DNA of 64,000 bases from JADKAV01 sp963769435 (GCA_963769435.1 CAVYLN010000002.1:124001-188000); one strand, 5' to 3'; positions 40,780-50,050 are shown, numbered from the stretch's first letter. Translations and numbers: made by a program. The notes: generated by a model not told the origin, from the sequence alone.

Positions 40780-43416
40780 ATCCCAGTCGTGTCCGACCCC
40801 CACGGACACCTCGAGCGGCACGTCGAGTTCGCGCACGCCGGTCATCGCGCGCACGACCAGATCGGTTGCGGCGGCCTGCTCCCCGGGGCCCACTTCGAGC
40901 ACCAACTCGTCATGGACCTGAAGGAGCATGCGGGTCGCCATCCCTGATGAGCGCAGGGCCGCGGAAACATCCAGCATGGCGACCTTGACCAGATCGGCGG
41001 CACTGCCCTGGACCGGTGCGTTCAAAGCCATCCGCTCGGCCATCTCTCGGCGTTGCCGGTTGTCGCTGTTGAGGTCCGGCAGATACCGCCGGCGCCCCCA
41101 CAACGTTTGCGTGTATCCATCGACGCGGGCCCGCTCGACCACTTCGTGCAAGTAGTCCCGCACTCCTCCGAACCGGTCGAAATAGTCGTCCATCATGGCT
41201 GATGCTTCGCCCGTGTCGATCCCGAGTTGCTGTGACAGACCGTAGGCGGACAAACCGTAGGCCAAGCCGTACGACATCGCCTTGATGCGACGGCGCTGCT
41301 CGGCATCGACCGCCTCGACAGGCACTCCGAAGACCTTCGCAGCCACCGTGTTGTGCAGATCCTCACCGGAGCGGAACGCGTCGATCAGCCCGGCGTCCTG
41401 GCTCAGATGCGCCATGAGCCGCATCTCGATCTGGCTGTAGTCGGCGGTGAGCAGGCAGTCGTAGCCCTCCCCCACCACGAAGGCGGCCCGGATACGGCGA
41501 CCCTCGGCGGTGCGCACGGGGATGTTCTGCAGGTTCGGGTCGGTGCTCGACAGCCGGCCCGTGGCAGCCACCGTCTGGCTGTAGGTCGTGTGGATCCGGC
41601 CCGCCGCGTCGGCCAGCGGCATCAGACCGGCCACGGTCTGGCGCAGTTTGCTCTTGTCACGCCACACCAGCAGACACTCCAACAGTGGGTCCTGGGTCTT
41701 GGCGAACAGCGAAGACAGCGCATCGGCATCGGTGGTGTATCCGGTCTTGATCCGCTTGGTCTTGGGGAGACCGCGCTCGGCGAACAGGATCTCCTGCAAC
41801 TGCTTCGGAGACCCGAGATTGAACTCGCGACCCGCGAGGTCATGGGCCTCTCGCGTGACTTCGGCAATCTGAGAGTCGAACCCGTCACGCAACTCCTGGA
41901 GTCGGGCGATGTCCACTGCGATGCCGGCGTACTCCATGTCCACCAGGACCTTCTGCAGGGGCAACTCCACATCCCGCAGCAGCGCAGTTCCCTCGTCACC
42001 GAGTTCGCGCAGAAGCACGTCATGCAACTCGCGCACGGCCGCGGCGGCGTCTGCGATCTCCTGCAGGGACGTGTCCTCCAGTCCGTCCATCGTGAGTTGA
42101 TCAGTGCTGGTGGATTCCGCGAGGTCACGGTGCAGGAACCGCGCGGTGAGGTCCGTCAGCGCGAACGACCGCTGCCCGGGCAGCAGCAGATACGCCTCGA
42201 GAGCGGTGTCCCCGACGATGCCGTCCAGGCTCACGCCTGTCGCCGTAGCGGCAAGCAACGGACCCTTTGCGTTGTGCAGGACCTTGTCCACCGCCGGATC
42301 GGCCAGCCAGGCCAGAAGGCCCGGGTCGAAGCCGTCACGCACGTCGAAGACCGCCGCGGTCTCATCGGCGGCGGCAACCGCCACGTTGTCCATCCTGCCG
42401 GTGCCGGCACCCCAGGTTCCTGTGATCTGCACGCCGAAGGGGCCGGAACCAGTGTGCTGGGTCAGCCAGGTCGTGGCGTCCTCGGCGATCTCGACCGCCC
42501 GCCGATCGGCCTGCTGCTCCACCGACTCGCCGAGGTTCTCGAACAGCCGCTCTCTCAGGACGCGGAACTGCAGGCTGTCGAAGATCTCGTGCACCCGCTC
42601 GCGCGAGATCGGCACCATCGCAAGATCGGCCACCTGGACACCAACCGGCACGTCGGTGACCAGCGCGGTGAGTTGCCGGTTCGTCATCACCTGCCCCAGA
42701 TGTTCGCGCAGCGCCGTGCCGGCCTTGCCCGGCACCTCGTCCACGTGCTCGACGAGTTCGTTCAGGGAACCGAACTGCCGGATCCACTTCGCGGCCGTCT
42801 TCTCCCCCACCCCCGGAATGTTCGGCAGATTGTCCGAGGGATCTCCGCGCAGCGCTGCGAAGTCGGGGTACTGGACCGGGGTCAACCCGTAGCGGGCCTC
42901 GACGGCCGCGGGATCCATCCTGGACAGGTCGGACACCCCCCGCTTGGGATACAGGACGGTGCAGGAGTCGTCGACGAGTTGGAAGCAGTCCCGGTCACCG
43001 GTGAGGACCAGCACCTGCATCCCTTCGGCCTTTGCTTGACCTGCCAGCGTCGCTATGACGTCGTCAGCCTCGTACCCATCGACCGCCACGGCCGGGATGG
43101 CCATGGCGTCCAACACTGTCCGGATCAGGTCGACCTGACCCGCGAACTCGCTGGGCGACTTCTCACGGTTGGCCTTGTACTGCGGGAAGGCCTCGCTGCG
43201 GAACGTCTTGCGGGACACGTCGAAGGCCACTGCCACGTGCGTGGGTCTCTCGTCGCGCAGCGAGTTGATCAGCATCGAGGTGAAACCGAAGACCGCGTTC
43301 GTCGGCTGCCCGGTCGTCGTGCTGAAGTTCTCGACCGGCAGCGCGTAGAACGCTCGGTATGCCAGGGAGTGTCCGTCGAGCAGCAGCAGGCGGGCGGGTT
43401 CGTCGGAATCGTTCAT
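40765..43416 (-). CDS. polA: DNA polymerase I
   Basis: 883 residues from the ATG at 43416, chosen because TAGACT lies 8 nt upstream and the family N-terminus (LLLLDGHSLAYRAFYAL) follows. The 5'-nuclease domain (about 1-290) has TGDRDCFQLVDD and HhH NIPGVGEKTAAKW. The central 3'-5' exonuclease-like domain lacks the DxE metal motif: the equivalent stretch reads VFDVRDG, so proofreading is probably lost, as in many actinomycetes. The polymerase domain has motif A DYSQIEMRLMAHLS, motif B RRIKAMSYGLAYG and motif C QVHDELVLEV. Frame intact. Confidence 0.97.
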   Translation of the reverse strand: MNDSDEPARLLLLDGHSLAYRAFYALPVENFSTTTGQPTNAVFGFTSMLINSLRDERPTHVAVAFDVSRKTFRSEAFPQYKANREKSPSEFAGQVDLIRTVLDAMAIPAVAVDGYEADDVIATLAGQAKAEGMQVLVLTGDRDCFQLVDDSCTVLYPKRGVSDLSRMDPAAVEARYGLTPVQYPDFAALRGDPSDNLPNIPGVGEKTAAKWIRQFGSLNELVEHVDEVPGKAGTALREHLGQVMTNRQLTALVTDVPVGVQVADLAMVPISRERVHEIFDSLQFRVLRERLFENLGESVEQQADRRAVEIAEDATTWLTQHTGSGPFGVQITGTWGAGTGRMDNVAVAAADETAAVFDVRDGFDPGLLAWLADPAVDKVLHNAKGPLLAATATGVSLDGIVGDTALEAYLLLPGQRSFALTDLTARFLHRDLAESTSTDQLTMDGLEDTSLQEIADAAAAVRELHDVLLRELGDEGTALLRDVELPLQKVLVDMEYAGIAVDIARLQELRDGFDSQIAEVTREAHDLAGREFNLGSPKQLQEILFAERGLPKTKRIKTGYTTDADALSSLFAKTQDPLLECLLVWRDKSKLRQTVAGLMPLADAAGRIHTTYSQTVAATGRLSSTDPNLQNIPVRTAEGRRIRAAFVVGEGYDCLLTADYSQIEMRLMAHLSQDAGLIDAFRSGEDLHNTVAAKVFGVPVEAVDAEQRRRIKAMSYGLAYGLSAYGLSQQLGIDTGEASAMMDDYFDRFGGVRDYLHEVVERARVDGYTQTLWGRRRYLPDLNSDNRQRREMAERMALNAPVQGSAADLVKVAMLDVSAALRSSGMATRMLLQVHDELVLEVGPGEQAAATDLVVRAMTGVRELDVPLEVSVGVGHDWDSAAH

Positions 43417-43424
43417 CGAGGCCG

Positions 43425-43430
43425 AGTCTA
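43425..43430 (-). promoter_or_regulatory. -10 box of polA, leaderless start
   Basis: Minus-strand TAGACT, 8 nt, then ATG at 43416. It decides between this ATG and an upstream in-frame TTG. Confidence 0.45.
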
Positions 43431-43483
43431 TGGCCAGGTCCGACAACGCGATGGTGGGCGACGGGGACCGCGGGGGCGGCGGA

Positions 43484-43489
43484 TAGCGT
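43484..43489 (+). promoter_or_regulatory. -10 box of the thioesterase gene, leaderless start
   Basis: TAGCGT, 7 nt, then GTG at 43497. An in-frame GTG at 43488 overlaps the box and is therefore disfavoured. It is divergent from polA. Confidence 0.45.
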
Positions 43490-43496
43490 GAAGGTC

Positions 43497-43907
43497 GTGA
43501 ATGAGAACCAGGAATGGGTCCAGACCGTTGAGGAGTTCGGCATCGGGACTCTGGCCGAGTCCATGGGCATCGAGGTGACTCTCGATGGCAACGATGTCGT
43601 GGGACGGATGCCTGTGCAGGGGAACACGCAGCCCTACGGGATCCTGCACGGCGGCGCCACAGCCGTGCTCGTGGAATCGCTGGGGTCCATCGCGGCGGCC
43701 CTGTCGTCGCCCGGCAAACTGTCGATGGGCATCGAACTCAGCGTCACCCACCACCGATCGGCCTCCGCGGGTTTCGTGAGCGCGCGGACGGAGGCGGTTC
43801 ACCTGGGCCGGACGCTGGCCTCGTTCATCGTTCCCGTCCTCGACGATGAGGGACGAAGGATCGCCACCGGGCGACTCACCTGCCTGCTGCGCGACGCGCA
43901 GCGATGA
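43497..43907 (+). CDS. PaaI-family hotdog-fold thioesterase
   Basis: 136 residues starting VNENQEWVQTV. The active-site stretch QPYGILHGGATAVLVES contains the conserved HGG, and SVTHHRSASAGFV and GRTLASFIVPV complete the hotdog core. It hydrolyses acyl-CoA, possibly 1,4-dihydroxy-2-naphthoyl-CoA or phenylacetate-type substrates; the exact one cannot be assigned. A thioesterase divergent from polA is commonly found in actinomycetes. It overlaps the tail of the convergent acetyltransferase gene by 32 nt. Confidence 0.9.
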   Translation: MNENQEWVQTVEEFGIGTLAESMGIEVTLDGNDVVGRMPVQGNTQPYGILHGGATAVLVESLGSIAAALSSPGKLSMGIELSVTHHRSASAGFVSARTEAVHLGRTLASFIVPVLDDEGRRIATGRLTCLLRDAQR

Positions 43908-44439
43908 TCGGGGCATGGGGGCCACCACCTGGTATGACACGAAGCGGCGAGCGGAGCCCGAGCTTGCGTCGGATCGCGGCCGTGGTCGCGACCCGCCTGT
44001 GCAGGTAGGGGCCGAACCCCCACGCCGCGTACCAGCGCTGCACATCCCTGGACGCCGGCGGCATGTCCACGACGATCTGATCCGAGCCCAGTTGGGCTGC
44101 CCAGTCCGCCACCTCGGACAGCAGGGCAGAGCCCACGCGTCGGCGCCGGTGCTCCGGCGAGACGAACAGGACGTGGATATGCACGCCTGGCGCATCCATC
44201 ATGGGCCCACCATCGGTCAGCGACACAGTGGCAAGGCCTGACGGCTCGCCGTCCGTCCAGGCCCCAAGGAATCTGTATCCACCACCGGCGGCAACTTCCA
44301 CGCGGCGACGCAGTCTGTCCATGGACAAGGCCATCGGCAGACTCGTGCGACGGCGCCCCGCTGCCTGCCACGCCTGTTCCCACAGGGGTGCCACGTGCTC
44401 GAGATCGTCCATCGTGACGTCTCGCACCACGCTTGGCAT
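43876..44439 (-). CDS. GNAT-family N-acetyltransferase
   Basis: 187 residues from the ATG at 44439 (MPSVVRDVTMDDL), supported by GGGAGGC three to four bases upstream; the frame is open 29 codons further. The GNAT fold shows GVHIHVLFVSPEHRRRRVG (beta4 and the acetyl-CoA pyrophosphate loop R-R-R-x-G) and VQRWYAAWGFGPYLHRR (final helix/strand). The C-terminus GGGPHAPIIAARRAAGR is unusual in being long and basic. Substrate unknown. It is divergent from livH. Confidence 0.87.
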   Translation of the reverse strand: MPSVVRDVTMDDLEHVAPLWEQAWQAAGRRRTSLPMALSMDRLRRRVEVAAGGGYRFLGAWTDGEPSGLATVSLTDGGPMMDAPGVHIHVLFVSPEHRRRRVGSALLSEVADWAAQLGSDQIVVDMPPASRDVQRWYAAWGFGPYLHRRVATTAAIRRKLGLRSPLRVIPGGGPHAPIIAARRAAGR

Positions 44440-44603
44440 GTTGCCTCCCTTTCCCTGTCCAGCGTATCGAGCCGCATGGGAGCGCATTGATGCGGTGAAC
44501 GCTTCCGCCGACACGCCGCCTAGCATGTATCCGACTTCGTGGATTCTTCGCTTGACTGATCCACATTGACGGTACCTTCGACAGGTTGGACCGAGCGAAA
44601 GGT

Positions 44604-45869
44604 GTGCGCGTGCGACGACTGCTGCTGGCTTTCAGCGCCGTCGCCCTGGCCCTGTGGGCCATAGTCGGTGGGGTGTCGGCCGCATCGGCGGCGGGCGAGT
44701 CCATCGGCGGGGTGATCAAGGCGGGCGGTGATCCGGTTCCGGACGTGACCATCAACGTCTCGAACGAAGAGGGTTTCGTGATGGACGCCATCACCGGTAC
44801 CGACGGCAAATGGCTCGTGGAGGTTCCGGACGCGGGCACATACACCGTGATTCTGGACACGGCCACACTTCCGGAAGGGGTGGCGCTCACCAACCCGGAC
44901 CGGACCAGCACCGAAATCACGGTGACGAAGGGCCAGTCCAAATCGGTTCTCTTCCCCACGGGTGAGGCCAACACCGTCACCGAGAGCGAAATCGACCGAG
45001 TACTGCAACTCGCCGTCGACGGCCTCATCTTCGGTCTCACCATCGCACTGGCAGCCGTGGGCTTGAGCCTGATCTTCGGCACCACCGGGCTGACGAACTT
45101 CTCCCATGGCGAACTCGTCACTTTCGGCGCACTGATCGCCTACTTCTTCAACAACCTGATGGGGCTGCCGTTCGTGGTCGCGGCCGCCGGGGCCGTGCTC
45201 GCCGGCGGATTGTTCGGCTACTTCCAGGACCGGTTCTTCTGGCGCTGGTTGCGCCGGCGCGGAACCGGGTTGATCGCGATGCTCGTGATCTCCATCGGAC
45301 TGGGCATCTTCCTGCGCTACTTCTACCTGTTCATCTTCGGCGGGAGCACTCGGCAGTTCGCGTCGTTCAACGGCCAGCCGGGCATATCGATCGGACCGGT
45401 CGATGTGACGCCGAAGGCGCTCATCGCCGCGGGGGTGGCGATCGTCGTGCTCACCGGCACCGTGCTCTGGCTGAAACTCACACGTATTGGCAAGGCATCC
45501 CGTGCGATCGCGGACAATCCCGCCCTGGCCTCCGCCTCCGGGATCGACGTCAACCGGGTGGTGTCCATCATCTGGATGGCCGGCGCAGCACTCGCCGCCC
45601 TGGCCGGGGTCACCTACAGCCTTTCCAACGGGATCAACTGGATCCAGGGGTTCAGCCTCTTGTTGCTCATCTTCGCCGGTGTCACGCTGGGTGGGCTGGG
45701 CACGGCGGTCGGGGCCATCGTCGGCTCGATCATCGTGGGCACGATGATCCAGTTGTCCACGCTGATCATCCCGTCGGAGTTGAAGAACGTGGGCGCCTTG
45801 GGGGTGTTGATCATCATCCTGATGATCAGACCCCAGGGTCTGCTCGGTCGAAGCGAGAGGGTGGGCTGA
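44604..45869 (+). CDS. livH: LivH permease fused to an N-terminal secreted beta-domain
   Basis: 421 residues. The C-terminal ~290 are a branched-chain amino-acid ABC permease: LIFGLTIALAAVGLSLIFGTTG, NFSHGELVTFGAL, and RIGKASRAIADNPALASASGI (the EAA-like loop). Unusually, they are preceded by a cleavable-looking signal segment (about 4-31, ending VSAASAAGE) and a ~90-residue domain, ESIGGVIKAGGDPVPDVTINV, then TGTDGKWLVEVPDAGTYTVIL, with the pattern of carboxypeptidase-regulatory-like/CNA-B Ig-like folds. This domain would lie outside the membrane and could help the binding protein dock. GTG codons at 44604 and 44610 are both possible starts; AAAGG precedes them. Confidence 0.88.
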   Translation: MRVRRLLLAFSAVALALWAIVGGVSAASAAGESIGGVIKAGGDPVPDVTINVSNEEGFVMDAITGTDGKWLVEVPDAGTYTVILDTATLPEGVALTNPDRTSTEITVTKGQSKSVLFPTGEANTVTESEIDRVLQLAVDGLIFGLTIALAAVGLSLIFGTTGLTNFSHGELVTFGALIAYFFNNLMGLPFVVAAAGAVLAGGLFGYFQDRFFWRWLRRRGTGLIAMLVISIGLGIFLRYFYLFIFGGSTRQFASFNGQPGISIGPVDVTPKALIAAGVAIVVLTGTVLWLKLTRIGKASRAIADNPALASASGIDVNRVVSIIWMAGAALAALAGVTYSLSNGINWIQGFSLLLLIFAGVTLGGLGTAVGAIVGSIIVGTMIQLSTLIIPSELKNVGALGVLIIILMIRPQGLLGRSERVG

Positions 45870-45872
45870 CAC

Positions 45873-46856
45873 ATGGATTGGGGAAACGTCTTCAGCCAGG
45901 CCATCACCCAGGGCATCGGCATCCAAGCCGTGATCTTCGCGCTCGCGGCCATCGGCCTGAACGTGCAGTTCGGCTACACGGGCCTGCTCAACTTCGGCCA
46001 ATCGGGCTTCCTCGCCGTCGCCGCCTACGGCTTGGGAGTATCCATCGCGATGCTCGGTTGGAGCCTGTGGGTCGGCATCCTGGTCGGCATCGCCGCAGCG
46101 GTGCTGCTCGCGCTCCTACTCGGGATCCCGACGCTGCGCCTGCGTGCGGACTACCTGGCCATCGTGACGATCGCGGCGGCAGAGATCTTGCGTCTGACGT
46201 TCCGGTCGGTGAGCCTGGATCCGATCTTCGGTGGCTCGGACGGCATCAACCGGTTCGCCGACGACTTCTACAGATACAACCCGTACTCGGCGCCGGTCAG
46301 TGTCGGCCCGGTCTCGTTCAGCCAGAACGACATGTGGATCGTCACCATCGGATGGATCCTGGTCGTCATCATGTCGGTGTTGGTCTTCCTGATGATGCGC
46401 TCACCCTGGGGCCGGGTCATCAAGGCGATCCGCGAGGATGAGGACGCAGTCCGGTCACTGGGCAAGAGCGTGTACGCGTACAAGATGCAGGCGCTCATCA
46501 TCGGTGGCGTGATGGGGTGCTTCGGCGGGTTCATCGCCGCCATCGCGTTCCAGTCGATCCAGCCGGACTACTACAGCACGGACCTGACGTTCTTCGCCTA
46601 TGCAGTGCTCATCCTCGGCGGTGCGGCCAGGGTGCTGGGACCGATCGTGGGATCGGTGGTCTTCTGGTTCATGCTGGTCCTCATCGACGGCACTCTGGCC
46701 AACGCCGTGTCCAGCGGAACGATCGACTTCATCCGCAACGACCAGGTCGGGCAGATCCGCTACTGGATCCTCGGCATCAGTCTGATGCTGCTGATGATCT
46801 ACAGACCCCAGGGCATACTCGGGGACAAGAAGGAGTTGAGCCTCGATGCCAGATGA
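45873..46856 (+). CDS. livM: Branched-chain amino-acid ABC permease LivM
   Basis: 327 residues, second permease subunit, about nine helices. AAIGLNVQFGYTGLLNFGQSG is the N-terminal signature; GIPTLRLRADYLAIVTIAAAE and GRVIKAIREDEDAVRSLGKS, the EAA-like loop contacting the ATPase, are clear. It ends in YRPQGILGDKKELSL, similar to the RPQGLLG end of LivH. The start lies 3 nt after the livH stop, so the two are coupled. The protein overlaps livG by 11 nt. Confidence 0.95.
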   Translation: MDWGNVFSQAITQGIGIQAVIFALAAIGLNVQFGYTGLLNFGQSGFLAVAAYGLGVSIAMLGWSLWVGILVGIAAAVLLALLLGIPTLRLRADYLAIVTIAAAEILRLTFRSVSLDPIFGGSDGINRFADDFYRYNPYSAPVSVGPVSFSQNDMWIVTIGWILVVIMSVLVFLMMRSPWGRVIKAIREDEDAVRSLGKSVYAYKMQALIIGGVMGCFGGFIAAIAFQSIQPDYYSTDLTFFAYAVLILGGAARVLGPIVGSVVFWFMLVLIDGTLANAVSSGTIDFIRNDQVGQIRYWILGISLMLLMIYRPQGILGDKKELSLDAR

Positions 46857-47730
46857 TCTGCGGCACCTGATCGATGCACTCGACGACGTCCCCCAGGAGC
46901 CCGGTGTCCCCAAGCCGGATCCGATCCTGGTCGCGGACCACGTGCAGCGGCACTTCGGCGGCCTGGTGGCGGTGGACGTCGATCACGTCGAGATCCAGCG
47001 GGGCACGATCACAGCGCTGATCGGCCCCAACGGTGCGGGCAAGACCACGTTCTTCAACCTCCTGACCGGCTTCGACAAGCCCAACCAGGGCTCGTGGGCG
47101 TTCGAAGGACGTCAACTGGCGGGGGTCCGGCCGCACAAGGTCGCCAAGTACGGGATGGTGCGTACCTTCCAACTGACCAAGGCCCTGAGCCGGCTCACCG
47201 TCATGGAGAACATGCGACTCGGAGCCCAGCATCAGCGCGGAGAGAAGCTCTTCGCCTCGATCTTCCCCTTCCTCTGGAACTCACAGGAGGAGCAGATCAC
47301 CGAGCAGGCCCTTCGTCTGCTCGAGAGTTTCAACCTTGCCGAGAAACAGGACGACTTGGCCGGCTCACTGTCCGGAGGCCAGCGCAAACTGCTCGAGATG
47401 GCACGCGCGCTCATGGTGGAACCGGACATGATCATGCTCGACGAGCCAATGGCAGGGGTCAATCCCGCCCTCACACAGAGCCTGCTCGACCACGTCCGTG
47501 AAGTGCGCGACCGGGGCACCACGGTGCTCTTCGTCGAGCACGACATGGACATGGTGCGCGACATCAGCGACTGGGTCATCGTGATGAGCCAGGGACAGGT
47601 GATCGCCGAGGGGCCGCCGCACGATGTCATGGGCAACGAGGCAGTCATCGACGCGTACCTGGGCACCCATCACGACAAGCCGCTCACGGATTCCGGGGAA
47701 GCCCTCACAGCCCACCACGAGGAGGCGTAA
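46846..47730 (+). CDS. livG: Branched-chain amino-acid ABC ATPase LivG
   Basis: 294 residues. A ~30-residue N-terminal extension (PDDLRHLIDALDDVPQEPG) precedes the ABC core. Walker A GPNGAGKTTFFNLL, Q-loop region YGMVRTFQLTKALSRLT, signature SLSGGQRKLLEMARAL, Walker B MIMLDEPMAGV and H-loop FVEHDMDMV are all present. GV.NP after Walker B is typical of LivG. The last codon overlaps the livF start (TAATG), with GAGGAGG just upstream serving livF. Confidence 0.96.
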   Translation: MPDDLRHLIDALDDVPQEPGVPKPDPILVADHVQRHFGGLVAVDVDHVEIQRGTITALIGPNGAGKTTFFNLLTGFDKPNQGSWAFEGRQLAGVRPHKVAKYGMVRTFQLTKALSRLTVMENMRLGAQHQRGEKLFASIFPFLWNSQEEQITEQALRLLESFNLAEKQDDLAGSLSGGQRKLLEMARALMVEPDMIMLDEPMAGVNPALTQSLLDHVREVRDRGTTVLFVEHDMDMVRDISDWVIVMSQGQVIAEGPPHDVMGNEAVIDAYLGTHHDKPLTDSGEALTAHHEEA

Positions 47731-48500
47731 TGGCCGGCACGACGGTTGAGGGCCGCACCGAACACCTGCGCGGCGCCGAAGGCGCCCTGGTCCGGATCGA
47801 CGAGGTCATCGCGGGGTACTTCCCCGGCGTGAACATCCTCAACGGCTGCGACCTGTACGCCCAGTCTGGGGAACTCGTCGGCATCATCGGGCCCAACGGG
47901 GCGGGCAAGTCCACGCTGCTGAAGTCGCTCTTCGGCCTTGTCAAGGTACGCAGCGGCGACGTGATCTTCGACGAGAAGGACATCACCAACAAGCGCGCCG
48001 ACAAGCTGGTGAGCATGGGCATCGGTTTCGTGCCCCAGAACAACAACGTGTTCCCCTCTCTGACCATCGAGGAGAACCTTCAGATGGGCGCCTTCCAGGC
48101 GCCCAAGACGTTTCACGGACGCTTCGACCATGTCGCGGAGCTCTTCCCGGCGCTGGCCCAACGTCGCAAGCAGCGCGCTGGGTCCCTATCAGGCGGAGAG
48201 CGCCAGATGGTCGCCATGGCCCGCGCCATGATGATGGATCCCAAGGTCCTACTGCTCGACGAACCGTCCGCTGGTCTGTCCCCCTCGTTGACCGATGAGG
48301 CCTTCGTGGCTGTGAAAGCGATCAACAAGACCGGCGTGACCGTGATCATGGTGGAGCAGAACGCGCGACGCTGCCTGCAGATCTGCGACCGTGCCTACGT
48401 CCTCGACCAGGGCCGCAACGCCTATACCGGAACCGGCCGGGCCCTGGCCAACGACCCCAAGGTCGTCGAGTTGTACCTCGGGACACTCGCCAAGGCCTGA
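47730..48500 (+). CDS. livF: Branched-chain amino-acid ABC ATPase LivF
   Basis: 256 residues. Walker A GPNGAGKSTLLKSLFGL, SLSGGERQMVAMARAMM signature, Walker B VLLLDEPSAGLSPSL, and H-loop VEQNARRCLQICDRAYVLDQG identify LivF. The residue after Walker B (SAGLSPS) is the family form. It is the last gene of the livHMGF operon, and a bidirectional hairpin at 48714-48755 separates it from the convergent livK gene. Confidence 0.96.
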   Translation: MAGTTVEGRTEHLRGAEGALVRIDEVIAGYFPGVNILNGCDLYAQSGELVGIIGPNGAGKSTLLKSLFGLVKVRSGDVIFDEKDITNKRADKLVSMGIGFVPQNNNVFPSLTIEENLQMGAFQAPKTFHGRFDHVAELFPALAQRRKQRAGSLSGGERQMVAMARAMMMDPKVLLLDEPSAGLSPSLTDEAFVAVKAINKTGVTVIMVEQNARRCLQICDRAYVLDQGRNAYTGTGRALANDPKVVELYLGTLAKA

Positions 48501-48713
48501 ACCCCGCCGCGTGGTGCTGGATCGCGACGAGCACCATCCTGGGATCGTCGCAATCGGATCAGTGGGCGTCGCACCACCGCGTATCCCCGGTCCTCGCTCT
48601 CGCTACACCTTCTCGCGCCAGTGCCTGACCACTGGATTCACGCGAGCTGTACATCCCACAAGCGGTTCGCAGATGCTCGGCCCACGCGCAACGAGCCATC
48701 TGAACCCGGCACA

Positions 48714-48755
48714 GACAAGGGTGCCCGCCCCCCGAAGGGAACGGGCACCCTTGTC
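48714..48755. terminator. Bidirectional hairpin between livF and livK
   Basis: A 14-bp stem (48714-48727 with 48742-48755) around a 14-nt loop, between convergent livF (stop 214 nt before it) and livK (stop 9 nt away). It is closer to livK and has no U-tract. The 213 nt between livF and the hairpin show no other recognisable feature. Confidence 0.78.
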
Positions 48756-48763
48756 AGTTCGGA

Positions 48764-50050
48764 TCAGCCCTGCTCGGGCTCCGGAACGTCACCCTCCTGG
48801 GAACCAGTACGGGTGTAGGTGTTGTCCTCACCGTAGGTGTAGATCCCCATGATGGCCTTGCTCGGGTCACCGACGTCGTTGAGGTCGATCGGGCCGGACT
48901 GACCGTCGTAGTCGATGTCCTTACCCTCTTCGAGCAACTTCAGGCAGTCGGCGTAGGTGGTGCACTTCTCACCCTCGGCCGAGACCTGCTTGATGTTGTC
49001 GCCGATCGCCTGCCCGCTGTCGTTGCCAGCGGCCTGGGCAGCCAGCGCGACCAGGATCGCCGCGTCGTACGACTCCGGAGCGTAGGAGAAGTCCTTGAGC
49101 TTCGGGTCGACCTCCAGAAGAGCGTCGCGGAACTCCGTTGACGCCTCGGCACCGGGCAGCGTGCCCTGGGTGCCCTCCATGGCGCCCTTCGGCAGGTCCT
49201 TGAAGAGGGTGTTCGACAGGTTGCCGTCCACCAGGTACAGCGGGACGTCGGCTGGCCCGACACCCTTCTTGATCATCTCCTGGACGATCTTGCTGGACTC
49301 GTCGAAGCCGATCAGGGCGATCGCCTCCGGGTTGGAGGCCTTCGCCTCGGAGACCTCGGCCTCGAAGGACGGAGCCTTGGGGTCGTAGATCTGCTTCGAG
49401 GCAACCGTGCCACCGGCGGCCGTGTAAGCCTTCTCGACGTTGTCGGCGAGGCCGGTGCCGTAGGCGTCGTCGAGTGCCAGGATCGCAAGCGACGTGTGGC
49501 CGTCTCCGGCGATCAGGTCACCGAGCACCTGGCCCTGGAAGGTGTCCGGCGGCGCGGTACGCGCGTACAGCCCCTTGTCCGGGTAGGTCGAGAACTCCGG
49601 CGATGTGTTGGCCGGCGAGACCTGTTGGACTCCAGCACTGGTGATCTTGTCGATGATTGTCAGCGACACGGCGCTGGACGCCGCACCGATGATCGCATCC
49701 ACACCCTGCGAGAGCTGCCGGTCCACGGTCTGCGAAGCGATGTTCGTCGAGGTGTCACCGGAATCACCGATTATGACCTCGACCGGCTGTCCGTTGACGC
49801 CCCCGGCATCGTTGATCTCTTTTGCGGCCAGGTCGACGCCCGCGAACTCTGGCGGCCCGAGGAACGCCAGCGATCCCGTCTGTGGCAGATTCGTGCCGAT
49901 CTTCAGGGTGCCATCACCCTGCGCGGCGGAAGAGTCTGTGGTCGGGCTTGCGGATGAGTCGCCCGAGCCGGAGTCGCTGCTGCATGCAGCCAACGCCAGG
50001 CTCGCGGCCCCTACCACCACAAGCGACCGCAGGATTGTCGGTCGTGACAT
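48764..50050 (-). CDS. livK: Branched-chain amino-acid ABC substrate-binding lipoprotein
   Basis: 428 residues, periplasmic-binding fold type I. The signal peptide MSRPTILRSLVVVGAASL ends in a lipobox with Cys23 (LAAC), followed by a Ser/Gly/Asp/Thr linker. KIGTNLPQTGSLAFLGPPE opens the domain; NDAGGVNGQPVEVI and YGTGLADNVEKAY are conserved. C-terminal KCTTYADCLK has two cysteines six apart, likely a disulfide seen in related actinomycete proteins. It should deliver leucine, isoleucine, valine or related ligand to LivHM. Unusually it is convergent with livHMGF, with its own promoter. Confidence 0.93.
   Translation of the reverse strand: MSRPTILRSLVVVGAASLALAACSSDSGSGDSSASPTTDSSAAQGDGTLKIGTNLPQTGSLAFLGPPEFAGVDLAAKEINDAGGVNGQPVEVIIGDSGDTSTNIASQTVDRQLSQGVDAIIGAASSAVSLTIIDKITSAGVQQVSPANTSPEFSTYPDKGLYARTAPPDTFQGQVLGDLIAGDGHTSLAILALDDAYGTGLADNVEKAYTAAGGTVASKQIYDPKAPSFEAEVSEAKASNPEAIALIGFDESSKIVQEMIKKGVGPADVPLYLVDGNLSNTLFKDLPKGAMEGTQGTLPGAEASTEFRDALLEVDPKLKDFSYAPESYDAAILVALAAQAAGNDSGQAIGDNIKQVSAEGEKCTTYADCLKLLEEGKDIDYDGQSGPIDLNDVGDPSKAIMGIYTYGEDNTYTRTGSQEGDVPEPEQG

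Noticed and set aside
41353..43491. 712-codon open frame on the plus strand
   Set aside because: It is antisense to polA; composition is Arg/Gly/His/Val-rich as expected from a complementary strand of a high-GC gene.
44520..46001. 493-codon open frame on the minus strand
   Set aside because: It is antisense to livH/livM; rich in Asp, Gly, Gln and His with no domain, and livH is clear on the other strand.
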